Assembly (NCBI RefSeq): GCF_001870785.1
Contig: NZ_MOLV01000002.1
Span: forward strand, 78,681-142,680
Source: Exiguobacterium sp. KRL4
GTDB lineage: Bacteria > Bacillota > Bacilli > Exiguobacteriales > Exiguobacteriaceae
Length of the DNA stretch: 64,000 nucleotides
Direction of reading: 5' to 3'
Positions 28,421-37,364 of this stretch are shown in pieces (the first letter of the stretch is position 1; each line of letters opens with the position of its first letter). Under the pieces are notes generated by a model. It was not told the DNA's origin. It was given only the letters and a program-made list of their open reading frames with translations, and did not search any database. Position numbers and translations under genes: made by a program.

Positions 28421-30067
28421 ATGTCTACACCAATCATTCCAAGTCACTTACGACCACACGTCGCACCGCAGCACTACGAAGATTACACGCCAACGGATCA
28501 TGCGGTTTGGCGTTACGTCATGCGACTGAATTTAAATACATTACAAGATACGGCACATCCGGCATACCTTGAAGGACTAGCCGCATCGGGCATTAGTCCG
28601 GAACGGATTCCGGATGTCCGTGATATGACGGCGAACTTAAGTCGGGGCGGTTGGGGAACGGTTGCTGTTGACGGCTTAATTCCCGGTGTCGCGTTCTTTG
28701 ACTTCCAAGGTCACGGTTTGTTGCCGATCGCAACCGATATCCGCAAAGTTGATAACATCCTCTACACGCCGGCACCTGACATCTTGCACGAGGCGGCAGG
28801 TCATGCACCGATCCTGATGAATCCGACATACGCGGAATTTGTCCGCCGGTTCGGTGAGATCGGGGCGCATGCCTTTAACCATAAAGCAGAGCACGATGTC
28901 TTCAAGGCATTAAAAAAATTGACGATCGTCAAAGAAAGCCCGTTCTCGACAGCAGCAGACGTCGAACAGGCAGAAGTCGCGCTCGCTGAAACCCGGATAC
29001 ATGTGACAGGTATCTCGGAAGCGAATGAAATTTCGCGTCTCTTCTGGTGGACAGTCGAGTTTGGTCTCATCGGTGACATCAACAATCCGCAAATCTACGG
29101 TGCCGGTCTTCTGTCATCGGTCGGCGAAAGCCGGCATTGTCTGACGGACGCCGTCACGAAACATCCGTTTTCACTCGCAAAAGCACTGGCGACGAAACAT
29201 GACGTGACAAGCATGCAAAAGGAACTGTTTGTTTGTGAATCGTTTGAACAGTTACGCGAGGCATTGGAAGAATTCGCCCAGACGATGTCATACGTCCGTG
29301 GTGGACTGCATGGTCTGACGAAAGCCGTCGAATCCGGAAACCTCTCGACACTGGTCTTTGACAGCGGTCTATCGCTCGTCGGTGTACCGGATACACACGA
29401 AATCCATGAATCATTGCATCTCGTCAAACTGACTGGTCCGACGGCGCTTGCTGCTAACGGCGAAGTCATGACAGGACAAGGGCTTGCCGATCATTCGGAA
29501 GGTTTTACCCTCCTTCACGGACCAGAGCTGAACGAAGTTCTGATGCAGGTCAAGGTCGGAGAACAGCTGGACTGGAAAGAAGGGGCGGTTCACGTAACAG
29601 GACAGATTTCAGCTATCCAAAACGTCGACGGACACCGGGCACTCGTTATTTTAGAAGGAGCCCGATTAACGAATGACGGTCAAACGACAGCGATGGACCG
29701 GATGGAATTAGTAGTCGGAGACATCACATCGGCCTTCCCGGGAACAGAAGTCGAAGCCCTCAAACCAATCCCGGAAACGGTCGAATTTGATCGTGTCGAG
29801 CGACCATTGACGGCGGCCGATCCAATTTTCGAAGCAGTTCGGGAGATACGGGAAGGGCGGGCGGACCGTCAAGCCGTACGACAATTGATCGATCAGACGC
29901 TCAGCCAACTGCCGGATGCCTGGTTACTGCGTCTCGAGTTACTTGAGCTGGCGGATGAAGTGGATCAAGTGCGTCTAATTGCCGACCTGAAGCGTCTCAA
30001 GCAGACGTCAAAAGAACGGGAAGAACTGATCAGCCGGGGAATCCGTCTCGTGGATCATGTTCGTTAA
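28421..30067 (+). CDS. phhA: Phenylalanine 4-hydroxylase (aromatic amino acid hydroxylase)
   Basis: A 548-residue iron- and pterin-dependent hydroxylase converting phenylalanine to tyrosine. The metal site is 'DILHEAAGHAPIL' (His-Glu-x3-His pattern) plus the Glu in 'FWWTVEFGLIGD'; 'GLIPGVAFFDFQGHGLLPIATDIR' lines the active site. Typical single-domain bacterial enzymes have about 280 residues. Here a C-terminal extension from about 290 to 548 is present, as in Bacillus cereus-type homologues, of unknown role. The ATG at 28421 follows AAGGGGGA. It sits under a T-box that reads tRNA charging. Confidence 0.92.
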   Translation: MSTPIIPSHLRPHVAPQHYEDYTPTDHAVWRYVMRLNLNTLQDTAHPAYLEGLAASGISPERIPDVRDMTANLSRGGWGTVAVDGLIPGVAFFDFQGHGLLPIATDIRKVDNILYTPAPDILHEAAGHAPILMNPTYAEFVRRFGEIGAHAFNHKAEHDVFKALKKLTIVKESPFSTAADVEQAEVALAETRIHVTGISEANEISRLFWWTVEFGLIGDINNPQIYGAGLLSSVGESRHCLTDAVTKHPFSLAKALATKHDVTSMQKELFVCESFEQLREALEEFAQTMSYVRGGLHGLTKAVESGNLSTLVFDSGLSLVGVPDTHEIHESLHLVKLTGPTALAANGEVMTGQGLADHSEGFTLLHGPELNEVLMQVKVGEQLDWKEGAVHVTGQISAIQNVDGHRALVILEGARLTNDGQTTAMDRMELVVGDITSAFPGTEVEALKPIPETVEFDRVERPLTAADPIFEAVREIREGRADRQAVRQLIDQTLSQLPDAWLLRLELLELADEVDQVRLIADLKRLKQTSKEREELISRGIRLVDHVR

Positions 30068-30150
30068 GGAGGGAATCAATCGAGAAATCTCCCGAAATCT
30101 GTTAGAATGAAAACCGTGTGAAAGTGAAACGGAACAGGGGAGTGATTGAG

Positions 30151-30663
30151 TTGAAACAACCGAATTATTATCAAGACGTCAAACAATTCCATCAGACGTT
30201 TCGGCATCCAGGGGCGGAGCGTCCGACACCGATTCCACTTGAACGTGGAATCAAACGGGCCACGTGGACGGTAGAAGAAGCGGCTGTTGAGTTTTTGCAT
30301 CAGTCGTCACGAAACGAAGCCGAATTTTTAGCGGCAATTGAAGTATTAAAAGCGGGAATCGATCGAGCCGTTGAAAAGTCTTTAAATGAAACCTATCCCA
30401 CGAACGAGGTCGAACAGCTTGTTGGTCAAGGCGATGCATTGACGGACGCCCTTTACTTCATCATGGGGAGTTTCGTCGAGGCAGGACTTGAGCCGGGTCC
30501 GCTGTTTGAGATCGTCCAACAAGCCAATATGGCGAAACTTGGTCCGGACGGTCAACCGATCTTCCGGGAATCGGATCAAAAAGTCATGAAACCGGCTGGC
30601 TGGTTACCACCGGAACCACAGCTCGAAGCGGAAGTCTTGCAGCAAATGCAGGAAAAAGCTTAA
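30151..30663 (+). CDS. MazG-like nucleotide pyrophosphohydrolase domain protein
   Basis: A 170-residue all-alpha protein. 'TVEEAAVEFLHQSS' and 'GDALTDALYFIMGSFVEAGLEPG' supply the paired acidic motifs of the MazG/PRA-PH superfamily, which hydrolyses NTPs or related nucleotides to monophosphate and pyrophosphate. The C-terminal 'MAKLGPDGQPIFRESDQKVMKPAGW' region resembles the Cof-like/PRA-PH subgroup. TTG 30151 fits AGGGGAG; the GTG at 30142 is too close to it. It is 83 bases after phhA with no terminator between, so the T-box may control it too. Confidence 0.72.
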   Translation: MKQPNYYQDVKQFHQTFRHPGAERPTPIPLERGIKRATWTVEEAAVEFLHQSSRNEAEFLAAIEVLKAGIDRAVEKSLNETYPTNEVEQLVGQGDALTDALYFIMGSFVEAGLEPGPLFEIVQQANMAKLGPDGQPIFRESDQKVMKPAGWLPPEPQLEAEVLQQMQEKA

Positions 30664-30711
30664 AAAAGGAAGCGAATCGCATCGCTAAAGATGCCGTTCG
30701 CTTCCTTTTTT
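30663..30711. terminator. Bidirectional terminator
   Basis: AAAAAGGAAGCGAA (30663-30676) / GTTCGCTTCC (30696-30705), with As on the left and Ts on the right. It ends the MazG-like gene on one strand and the alkyltransferase-like gene on the other. Confidence 0.85.
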
Positions 30712-31006
30712 AGTCTGTTTCAACCTGATAACGGGCTAAAGACAGTTTACCACGACGTTCAAAGACGATTCCTTCAGCTTCAAGTGCCAATTGTTGTTCG
30801 TCACCTTCTAACGAAATTTCACCTTTTGCGTTTAAGACCCGATGCCACGGCAACTGTTCCGTCCGACTGAGGCTGTGAAGAATACGGGCGACTTGGCGTG
30901 CAGCACGTGGATTTCCGGCAAGACGGGCGACCTGACCGTATGTCATGACCCGCCCCGACGGAATCGAACGGATGACTTGAACGACCTCCAAGGTAAACGG
31001 AATCAC
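30710..31006 (-). CDS. Alkyltransferase-like protein (ATL; MGMT-fold, no reactive Cys)
   Basis: A 98-residue protein with the DNA-binding and active-site fold of O6-methylguanine methyltransferases ('IPSGRVMTYGQVARLAGNPRAARQVA'). The reactive motif reads P-W-H-R-V instead of P-C-H-R-V. The Cys is replaced by Trp, the mark of ATL proteins. ATLs bind O6-alkylguanine and recruit nucleotide excision repair instead of repairing it. Its ATG overlaps the stop of the upstream CDF transporter gene (ATGA), so the pair is translationally coupled. Confidence 0.9.
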   Translation of the reverse strand: MIPFTLEVVQVIRSIPSGRVMTYGQVARLAGNPRAARQVARILHSLSRTEQLPWHRVLNAKGEISLEGDEQQLALEAEGIVFERRGKLSLARYQVETD

Positions 31007-31974
31007 GGTGTTTCATTGGTCGAGACGATATATTGTTGAATCTTATCGTCCTCATCAAATCCGATTGTCACGTCCGTAATCCCTTGCTGGAGGCGGATTT
31101 GGAGTTCGAGTCGATCCTTGATGTCATCGGCTTCGGCAATCGTCAACGCTGGATCGACTTCGATCTCGACTTCAACGTGGAAATGATCGCCTTCCTTGAT
31201 GACTTCGAGCTTATTGATGTCGCGAACGTCGGCATCTTGCAGGATGAGACTACCAAGTCGTGCGGCCATCGTCTCATCGGCTTCTCCGAGTGCGCCAGCG
31301 GCATTTTGTAAAAAGACGTTGCCGACGACATAAAACATCATCAAACCAATCAGGATGGATGCGACGCCTTCTGCCTGGTGGAACGGTGTCAGGTGGGAAA
31401 TGATGACGGCGATCATCGCGACGAGACCACCTGCTGTGGCGACCAGGTCTTCGAGGAAGACGAGTCGGGTCGCCGGTTTCGCTTGTTTCAAGGCGCGAAA
31501 ACTATCGAGGATCAACTTTGGACCTTTCGTCGTCAGGCGGGCATCATGTGCGATTTCTTGCATCGCCTTATAAAAGACACCACTTTCGAGCACGACACCG
31601 ACGAACAGGACGGACAGGGTAATCCAAAACCCGGTCGATTCCGTCGGTTCGATGATGTGGGCAATTCCTTCATGAATCGTTTCATACGCCATGATGCCAA
31701 CGAATAAGATGGCACCGAGTAAAACGAGATTAACAAGACGACCAAAGCCGTTCGGAAACCGTTTTGTTGGTGCTTTCTTACTGAGAGCGGAACCGATGAA
31801 GACAAAAAACTGATTGGCGGCATCACCAATCGTATGCATCATTTCAGCAAACATCGCGACGTTTCCCGTTAAGACGTAAGCGACAGCTTTGATGATGGCG
31901 ATGACCGTATTGACGATCGCGGCGGTCAGGGCAGAGCGATTGCCCCGTTTTAATAAAGTAATGAATTCTCCCAT
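31003..31974 (-). CDS. Cation diffusion facilitator (CDF) family transporter
   Basis: A 323-residue metal/proton antiporter. It has about six membrane segments, a conserved metal-site helix 'AEMMHTIGDAANQFFVF' (His-x3-Asp) and a C-terminal ferredoxin-like domain ('ADVRDINKLEVIKEGDHFHVEVEIEVD'). The second intramembrane half-site is 'FLEDLVATAGG' instead of the usual His/Asp-x3-Asp, as in the SLC30A9-like branch, so metal handling may differ from ZitB/CzcD. Export of zinc, cobalt or manganese is possible but not settled. RBS AAAGGAGA. Confidence 0.87.
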   Translation of the reverse strand: MGEFITLLKRGNRSALTAAIVNTVIAIIKAVAYVLTGNVAMFAEMMHTIGDAANQFFVFIGSALSKKAPTKRFPNGFGRLVNLVLLGAILFVGIMAYETIHEGIAHIIEPTESTGFWITLSVLFVGVVLESGVFYKAMQEIAHDARLTTKGPKLILDSFRALKQAKPATRLVFLEDLVATAGGLVAMIAVIISHLTPFHQAEGVASILIGLMMFYVVGNVFLQNAAGALGEADETMAARLGSLILQDADVRDINKLEVIKEGDHFHVEVEIEVDPALTIAEADDIKDRLELQIRLQQGITDVTIGFDEDDKIQQYIVSTNETP

Positions 31975-32055
31975 GATGTGTCTCCTTTAGCTAACAAACT
32001 TGATTACTAATAGTAGTATGTTACACCAGATGACCTCCTTAAAACCAATTTGAAC

Positions 32056-32091
32056 AAAAAAAGACCATCTCACCCGCAGGTGCGATGGTCT
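32056..32091 (-). terminator. Terminator of the general stress protein gene
   Basis: AGACCATC (32062-32069)/GATGGTCT (32084-32091) with inner CACC/GGTG. Read leftwards it ends in Ts. Confidence 0.88.
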
Positions 32092-32105
32092 AAAAAATAA
32101 ATGGA

Positions 32106-32594
32106 TTATGTGAGATCAACGGTTTTATTGATTTCGTTTGAGTCGTCGTTACCGACCGCTTTTTTCAACAGTTGTTTCACGGATTTCGTCGTATTTCCTG
32201 TCTCCCAGTATTCAGCGCCTTCCGTATTCACCTTGATCAGGACGACTTTTGGATCTTCGTACGTCGTTCCGAGATAGGCTTCGTAACGTGGGCTCCACAG
32301 TTCTTTTTTACGGGCCACGTCTTCGACGAATTCGGCTTTCCCGCGGATCGAGACGTACGATTTGTCGACATAAGCGACGTTGACGTTCGGATTTTTAAGA
32401 ATTTCATTATATTTACCTGTATCTTTTGATGTAAGGAACCAGAGATCGCCATCGAACTCGATATCCTGAGTTTGCATCGGACGTGAGACAAGACCTTCAT
32501 CGGAGACCGTTGTCAGCATCGCCGTTTCGATTTTATCGATTAATTTTTTGACTGTTTCGACGGCTTCTTGGTTTGATGTATGATTCGTTGACAT
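32106..32594 (-). CDS. General stress protein 26-like pyridoxamine-phosphate-oxidase-fold flavoprotein
   Basis: A 162-residue split-barrel flavin-binding protein like B. subtilis YdaG: 'AMLTTVSDEGLVSRPMQTQD', 'DLWFLTSKDTGKYNEI', 'YVSIRGKAEFVED'. Such proteins bind FMN or F420-like cofactors and are general stress-induced; the reaction is unknown. Start ATG 32594 follows GAGGTG. A sigma-B-like promoter lies 50-70 bases upstream. Single-gene unit. Confidence 0.87.
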   Translation of the reverse strand: MSTNHTSNQEAVETVKKLIDKIETAMLTTVSDEGLVSRPMQTQDIEFDGDLWFLTSKDTGKYNEILKNPNVNVAYVDKSYVSIRGKAEFVEDVARKKELWSPRYEAYLGTTYEDPKVVLIKVNTEGAEYWETGNTTKSVKQLLKKAVGNDDSNEINKTVDLT

Positions 32595-32641
32595 GAAAAA
32601 CACCTCATCCTTTAAGTTTTAATTGCGGCTACTTTAAGAAT

Positions 32642-32666
32642 GTTCCCTGATTTTTAAATTGAAAAC
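32642..32666 (-). promoter_or_regulatory. Sigma-B-like promoter of the stress protein gene
   Basis: Reading leftwards, GTTTTC (complement of 32661-32666), a 13-base spacer and GGGAAC (complement of 32642-32647) approach the sigma-B consensus GTTTAA-N12-15-GGGWAW. The downstream gene belongs to a family controlled by sigma-B in B. subtilis. Confidence 0.5.
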
Positions 32667-32760
32667 GTCGCCATCCGGTAGACAGGCAGTTTAATTGCAT
32701 TCGGTTATTGGACAGGCGTACAGTTTAGACATGAAGTCAACACCAGAGGAGAGATTACAG

Positions 32761-33771
32761 ATGAGATTAAGTATTTTAGACCAGTCGCCGGTCTCAAAAG
32801 GACAGACGCCGTCAGAAGCCCTACACGAAACGGTCGAACTCGCGAAGATTGCCGATGAACTCGGTTATACACGATTATGGGTATCGGAACATCACTTTGC
32901 GAAGACACTTGCCGGATCCAGTCCGGAAGTCTTGATCGCCTACATGGCAGCCGTTACGAAACAGATCCGTCTCGGTTCAGGGGGCGTCATGTTACCTCAT
33001 TACAGTCCATATAAAGTCGCCGAGAACTTCCGTGTCCTCGAAGGTCTTGCACCGAACCGGATTGATTTAGGACTCGGTCGGGCACCGGGCGGCATGCCGC
33101 TCGCCACCCGCGCACTCCAGGAAGGGTCGTCACCACGATTCGGTGGAGCCGACTACGGCGCACAACTCGATGATCTCGTCGATTATTTAAAAGACGGGGC
33201 ACCGGCTGATCACCGGTTTGCAGGACTTGTCGCAACACCGGAAGTCGATACGACACCGGAAGCCTGGTTGCTCGGATCAAGCGGCGGCAGTGCCTTGAAT
33301 GCAGCACAACGCGGATTCGGATTCGCCTTTGCCCACTTCATCAACGGACAGGGTGGTCAAGAAGTGATGGATTATTACCGTCATAACTTCATGGCGACGT
33401 CGTTCAACGCGACACCGCAAACACTCGTCTCAATTTTCGTGACATGTGCCGAAACGACGGAAGAAGCGGAACGATTGGCTTCAAGTCTTGATTTGTCGTT
33501 GCTCCTGCTTGAGAAAGGTGTCTCGTCAACAGGCACACCGACTCCGGAGGAAGCAGCCGCTTACCAGTACTCGTTCCAAGACCAGTTCCGGATTGCCGAA
33601 AACCGGAAACGGATGATCGTCGGAAATCCCGAGGACGTCGCACGTCAGTTACAAAATCTCGCAGATTCGTACGGAACAGATGAAGTGATGATTGCTTCAA
33701 TGATTGCCGACAAGGACGCGAAACAACAATCACTCCGTCTGATCATGGATGCAGTCGAAGCAACAGTTTAA
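32761..33771 (+). CDS. LLM-class flavin-dependent oxidoreductase (MsnO8-like)
   Basis: A 336-residue luciferase-like monooxygenase: 'LSILDQSPVSKGQTPSEAL' at the N terminus, 'LGYTRLWVSEHHF' and 'LGSGGVMLPHYSPYKVAENF' in the TIM barrel. 'NRIDLGLGRAPGGMPLA' is typical of the MsnO8 subgroup common in Bacillales. It likely uses reduced FMN; substrate unknown. The ATG at 32761 follows GAGGAGAG. Single gene with its own terminator. Confidence 0.87.
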   Translation: MRLSILDQSPVSKGQTPSEALHETVELAKIADELGYTRLWVSEHHFAKTLAGSSPEVLIAYMAAVTKQIRLGSGGVMLPHYSPYKVAENFRVLEGLAPNRIDLGLGRAPGGMPLATRALQEGSSPRFGGADYGAQLDDLVDYLKDGAPADHRFAGLVATPEVDTTPEAWLLGSSGGSALNAAQRGFGFAFAHFINGQGGQEVMDYYRHNFMATSFNATPQTLVSIFVTCAETTEEAERLASSLDLSLLLLEKGVSSTGTPTPEEAAAYQYSFQDQFRIAENRKRMIVGNPEDVARQLQNLADSYGTDEVMIASMIADKDAKQQSLRLIMDAVEATV

Positions 33772-33781
33772 ACGGACAAGG

Positions 33782-33816
33782 ACGTTCATCTCAGCTCGCT
33801 GAGGTGGACGTTTTTT
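33782..33816 (+). terminator. Terminator of the LLM oxidoreductase gene
   Basis: ACGTTCATCTCAGC / GCTGAGGTGGACGT with G-U pairs, then six Ts. Confidence 0.8.
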
Positions 33817-33826
33817 CTGTTTAATC

Positions 33827-33864
33827 AAAAAACAGGCCCGGCAAGATGGTTTCTCGCCGGACCT
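33827..33864 (-). terminator. Terminator of the NlpC/P60 gene
   Basis: AGGTCCGGC / GCCGGGCC on the minus strand (33834-33864), followed leftwards by six Ts. Confidence 0.75.
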
Positions 33865-33871
33865 ATTTGAA

Positions 33872-35302
33872 TTAGAGTGCTTTAAAACCAAGTAATTTTT
33901 GTGTCCAATAGCGTTCAGACAAGCGGCTGATCCCGAGTGACGGTGTGTTGGCATGAATGAACTGATCGTTGTTCAACATGATGCCAATGTGGGTCGGACC
34001 GGCTGCATACGTATTTTCGAAGAAAATAATGTCGCCGCGGACCGGTTGACGTAATTTCGATAACTTTTGACCGAGGTAACCGTCATTGTTCCAATAGCCG
34101 TTGACATTGGTCCGGGCCACTTTGTAGCCGGCCGTATTCAGCGCATAGTTGATGAAACCGGAGCAATCGAAACCACCGTTGACGGGACTGCTTGAACCCC
34201 AAACGTACGGTGTGCCGAGATATTGTTGTCCAATCGCAATCGCTTTTTCCATAATACCTGACGCTGGAATCGTCGTCGTTGGCGGCGTGACCGGTGGTGT
34301 CACCGGAGCCGTGACAGAGCCTGTCGTAATGTAGCTTTTCGCAACATAGTAATAAGCCGTCCCGATTTTAATTTGATACCAACCAGCAGATGTCCCCGTT
34401 GTTTCACCGGAGACTTGGACAGAAGATCCGTGAGCGAGCTGGGTAAAGATCGTGGCTGTCGTTGCAGGAGCCGTCCGGACATTTAAGCCGGTCGGTGCAT
34501 TGACTTTATAGGATTTCGATTGGTCGACCGGTGTGACAGAGATACCTGGTACAGGCGGTGTTTCTTTTGCAGTCGCCGAGACGTAATTTGATGCGACGTA
34601 GACATTTTTCCCATCAAGCTGGACTTGATACCACGAATCGACTGCACCCGTAACTTTCAAGACGGTTTTGTGCGGTAATGTCTTGTAGATTTTAGCTGTC
34701 GTCGAAGCGGACAGGCGGGCGTTTAAGCCTTCTTTCGCATTGACTTCGTATTGTTTTGACGAGTCAACCGCTTTGACGGCTGTCGAAACCGGGGGTGTGA
34801 CCGGTTTCGTGACGGGTGGTTTTGAACCGGTCGTCACTGTCGACGTTTTAGCTGTGACGAGTGTCGTATGGACGAATGCCGGCTTGTTGTTGTAGTTGAT
34901 TTCGTACCATTCACCGGTTTTCTTTTTAACGGAAAGACTGACGTTCTTCGCCAGTTTACCAAGCGATTTCGAAGTAGTCGTTGCTTTCTCACGCACATTG
35001 ACGGACGAGGTGTTCGTTATGTAGGTCGTAGTTGTCGGAGCTTTTGCAGGAACCGTTTTGACGTAAGCGGCGGTGATGAAGGCTTTTTTCGACTGATGGC
35101 GAATTTCGTACCATGATCCGGTTTTTTTGACTGCTGTGACGGTCGTTCCTTTTTTGAGGGTCGTAATCACAGGAGCGGAAGTAGTGGCAGCAGTCCGGAT
35201 ATTGACGTTGTCTGTCAAGATGAGTGTCGTTGATGCGGCTTCGACGCCTGTCGCTGAGCTGATCAGCGCAAGGGTCGTCAAAGTGAGAAATGTCTTTTTC
35301 AC
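33872..35302 (-). CDS. Secreted SH3-repeat NlpC/P60 peptidoglycan endopeptidase
   Basis: A 476-residue secreted wall hydrolase. Signal peptide 1-22 ends 'GVEA-AS'. Four bacterial SH3 repeats follow (about 27-85, 92-150, 180-240, 260-320), each with a 'VNIRTAATT'/'LNVRTAPAT' strand, separated by Thr/Pro-rich linkers. The NlpC/P60 domain (about 350-476) has catalytic Cys in 'GGFDCSGFINY', His in 'GPTHIGIML' and a third His in 'FIHANTP'. Such enzymes cut gamma-D-glutamyl-meso-DAP or equivalent stem-peptide bonds. Monocistronic. Confidence 0.92.
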   Translation of the reverse strand: MKKTFLTLTTLALISSATGVEAASTTLILTDNVNIRTAATTSAPVITTLKKGTTVTAVKKTGSWYEIRHQSKKAFITAAYVKTVPAKAPTTTTYITNTSSVNVREKATTTSKSLGKLAKNVSLSVKKKTGEWYEINYNNKPAFVHTTLVTAKTSTVTTGSKPPVTKPVTPPVSTAVKAVDSSKQYEVNAKEGLNARLSASTTAKIYKTLPHKTVLKVTGAVDSWYQVQLDGKNVYVASNYVSATAKETPPVPGISVTPVDQSKSYKVNAPTGLNVRTAPATTATIFTQLAHGSSVQVSGETTGTSAGWYQIKIGTAYYYVAKSYITTGSVTAPVTPPVTPPTTTIPASGIMEKAIAIGQQYLGTPYVWGSSSPVNGGFDCSGFINYALNTAGYKVARTNVNGYWNNDGYLGQKLSKLRQPVRGDIIFFENTYAAGPTHIGIMLNNDQFIHANTPSLGISRLSERYWTQKLLGFKAL

Positions 35303-35517
35303 GTAGTGTAGCTCCCTTCCAAAATAACGAATCCAGTTCGATCAGGAATCGAATCATTGTTACCATTTTGTCATAAGAAGGATGGAATTCACCTGATTTA
35401 AAAATATATTTTTTGAGAAAGATTTTCAGTTCGTTTTCAAAAAAAAGAGAAGTTTTGCAAACGAGAATAATTTTCAATTATCCTGTACACTAAAGGTAAT
35501 TTGAAAGGAGGACTTGC

Positions 35518-37230
35518 ATGTTAAAACGGTTTTATCACTATTACATACCGCATAAACGATTGTTTTGGCTCGATTTTTCATCTGCCTTGTTCGTTGGACT
35601 GCTCGAGCTGGCATTCCCACTCGCTGTCAAATGGTTCATCGACACGCTGTTGCCGGACGGCGAGCTCAACTGGATCATTCTTGTCAGTATCGGGTTACTG
35701 GGCTTGTATGTCATCAGTACGTTGATGCAGTTCGTCGTCAACTACTTTGGACATAAACTCGGAATCAATATCGAGACCGATATGCGGCGTCAGTTATTTG
35801 GACATGTCCAAAAGCAATCATTCCGTTTTTTTGACAACACGAAAACGGGGCACATTATGAGCCGGATCACGAATGACTTGTTTGATATCGGTGAACTGGC
35901 CCACCATGGTCCGGAAGATGCCTTCATCGCGGTCATGACGTTACTCGGTGCCTTCTCCATCATGATGACGATCAACGTTCCACTCGCACTCGTCACGATC
36001 ATTGCCGTACCTTTTTTGATCTGGCTGATCAGTTATGCCAACGTTCGGATGAACCGGTCGTGGGACCGGATGTACGGCAACATCGCGGAAGTCAATTCCC
36101 GGGTCGAGGACAGCGTGTCCGGCATTCGCGTCGTGCAGTCGTTTACGAACGAAGCCCATGAAGTTGCACGGTTTGAGAAAGACAACGTGACGTTCCGCCA
36201 GTCGAAGATCAATGCGTATAAAGTCATGAGTACAAGTCTGTCCGGGATTTATTTGACGACCCGGTTGATGACGCTGGCCGTCCTCGTCGTCGGTGCCTAT
36301 CTCAGTTACAACGAAAAACTCACGTACGGTGAACTGGTCGGCTTCATTTTGTATATGAACATTCTCTTAAAACCAATCGACAAGATTACGGCGTTACTTG
36401 AGTTGTATCCAAAAGGAATGGCCGGGTTCAAACGTTTCCTCGAGATGATTGACCATGACGAGGAATTAAAGGACGCACCGGATGCGATTGCAGTCTCGAC
36501 CTTGCGTGGTGCGATTCGCTTTGATGATGTCAGTTTTGGTTATGAAGCGGATCGTCTGATTCTAAATAACATCCATTTATCGGTCGAACCGGGACAGACG
36601 ATTGCCTTCGTCGGAACGTCCGGTGCCGGTAAAACAACGATTTGTTCCTTGATTCCGCGATTTTATGATGTCACGGATGGCGCAATTACGATCGACGGGA
36701 TCGATATTCGCCAGATGACAAAAGCGTCGCTCCGGCAACAAATCGGGATCGTCCAACAAGAGGTCTTCCTGTTTTCTGGAACGATTGCGGAAAATATCGC
36801 GTATGGGGATTTGACGGCAAGTCGAGCCGAAATCATTGAAGCCGCGGAACGGGCACATCTCGGACAGATGATTGCTGACTTACCAGACGGATACGATACA
36901 CAAATCGGGGAACGCGGTCTGAAGTTATCCGGTGGACAAAAACAACGTCTTGCAATCGCCCGGATGTTCCTCAAGAATCCACCTTTGTTGATCTTAGACG
37001 AAGCGACATCGGCGCTCGATACGGAAACAGAAGCAATCATTCAGGAATCGCTTGCTGAACTGTCTAAAAACCGGACGACGCTGATCATTGCCCACCGTCT
37101 GGCAACGATTCGTCAGGCGGACCGGATTCTAGTCGTCACGAAAGACGGAATCGTCGAAGATGGGACACATGAAGAACTTGTCGAAAACGGTGGTTACTTC
37201 TCGCGTTTACTTGAAAAACAACGTGTCTGA
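35518..37230 (+). CDS. ABC exporter, fused permease-ATPase (MsbA/LmrA type)
   Basis: A 570-residue half-transporter. Six membrane helices (1-300) are followed by a nucleotide-binding domain with Walker A 'GTSGAGKTT', Q-loop 'GIVQQEVFLFSGT', signature 'LSGGQ', Walker B 'LLILDEATSALD' and the switch His in 'IIAHRLAT'. It should work as a homodimer exporting lipids or drugs. RBS AAAGGAGG. No partner half-transporter is adjacent. A terminator follows at 37234. Confidence 0.92.
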   Translation: MLKRFYHYYIPHKRLFWLDFSSALFVGLLELAFPLAVKWFIDTLLPDGELNWIILVSIGLLGLYVISTLMQFVVNYFGHKLGINIETDMRRQLFGHVQKQSFRFFDNTKTGHIMSRITNDLFDIGELAHHGPEDAFIAVMTLLGAFSIMMTINVPLALVTIIAVPFLIWLISYANVRMNRSWDRMYGNIAEVNSRVEDSVSGIRVVQSFTNEAHEVARFEKDNVTFRQSKINAYKVMSTSLSGIYLTTRLMTLAVLVVGAYLSYNEKLTYGELVGFILYMNILLKPIDKITALLELYPKGMAGFKRFLEMIDHDEELKDAPDAIAVSTLRGAIRFDDVSFGYEADRLILNNIHLSVEPGQTIAFVGTSGAGKTTICSLIPRFYDVTDGAITIDGIDIRQMTKASLRQQIGIVQQEVFLFSGTIAENIAYGDLTASRAEIIEAAERAHLGQMIADLPDGYDTQIGERGLKLSGGQKQRLAIARMFLKNPPLLILDEATSALDTETEAIIQESLAELSKNRTTLIIAHRLATIRQADRILVVTKDGIVEDGTHEELVENGGYFSRLLEKQRV

Positions 37231-37233
37231 CAT

Positions 37234-37284
37234 CAGCCGGGAGTCGCCTCATCTGCCAAGATGAAGCAGGCTTCCGGTTTTTTG
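37234..37284 (+). terminator. Terminator of the ABC exporter gene
   Basis: AGCCGGGAGTCGCCTCATC / GATGAAGCAGGCTTCCGG with mismatches, then six Ts. Confidence 0.8.
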
Positions 37285-37364
37285 ATTAGGCTGGTCAGTC
37301 GTCCGAGAAAAGCGGAATGATTTTACAGGAAGCGGGAACATATAAGGGAAGGGAGGACGGGAAC

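Noticed and set aside
35460..35485. Fur-box-like sequence GAGAATAATTTTCAATTATC before the ABC exporter
   Set aside because: Only about 13 of 19 positions fit the consensus and the gene is not iron-related.
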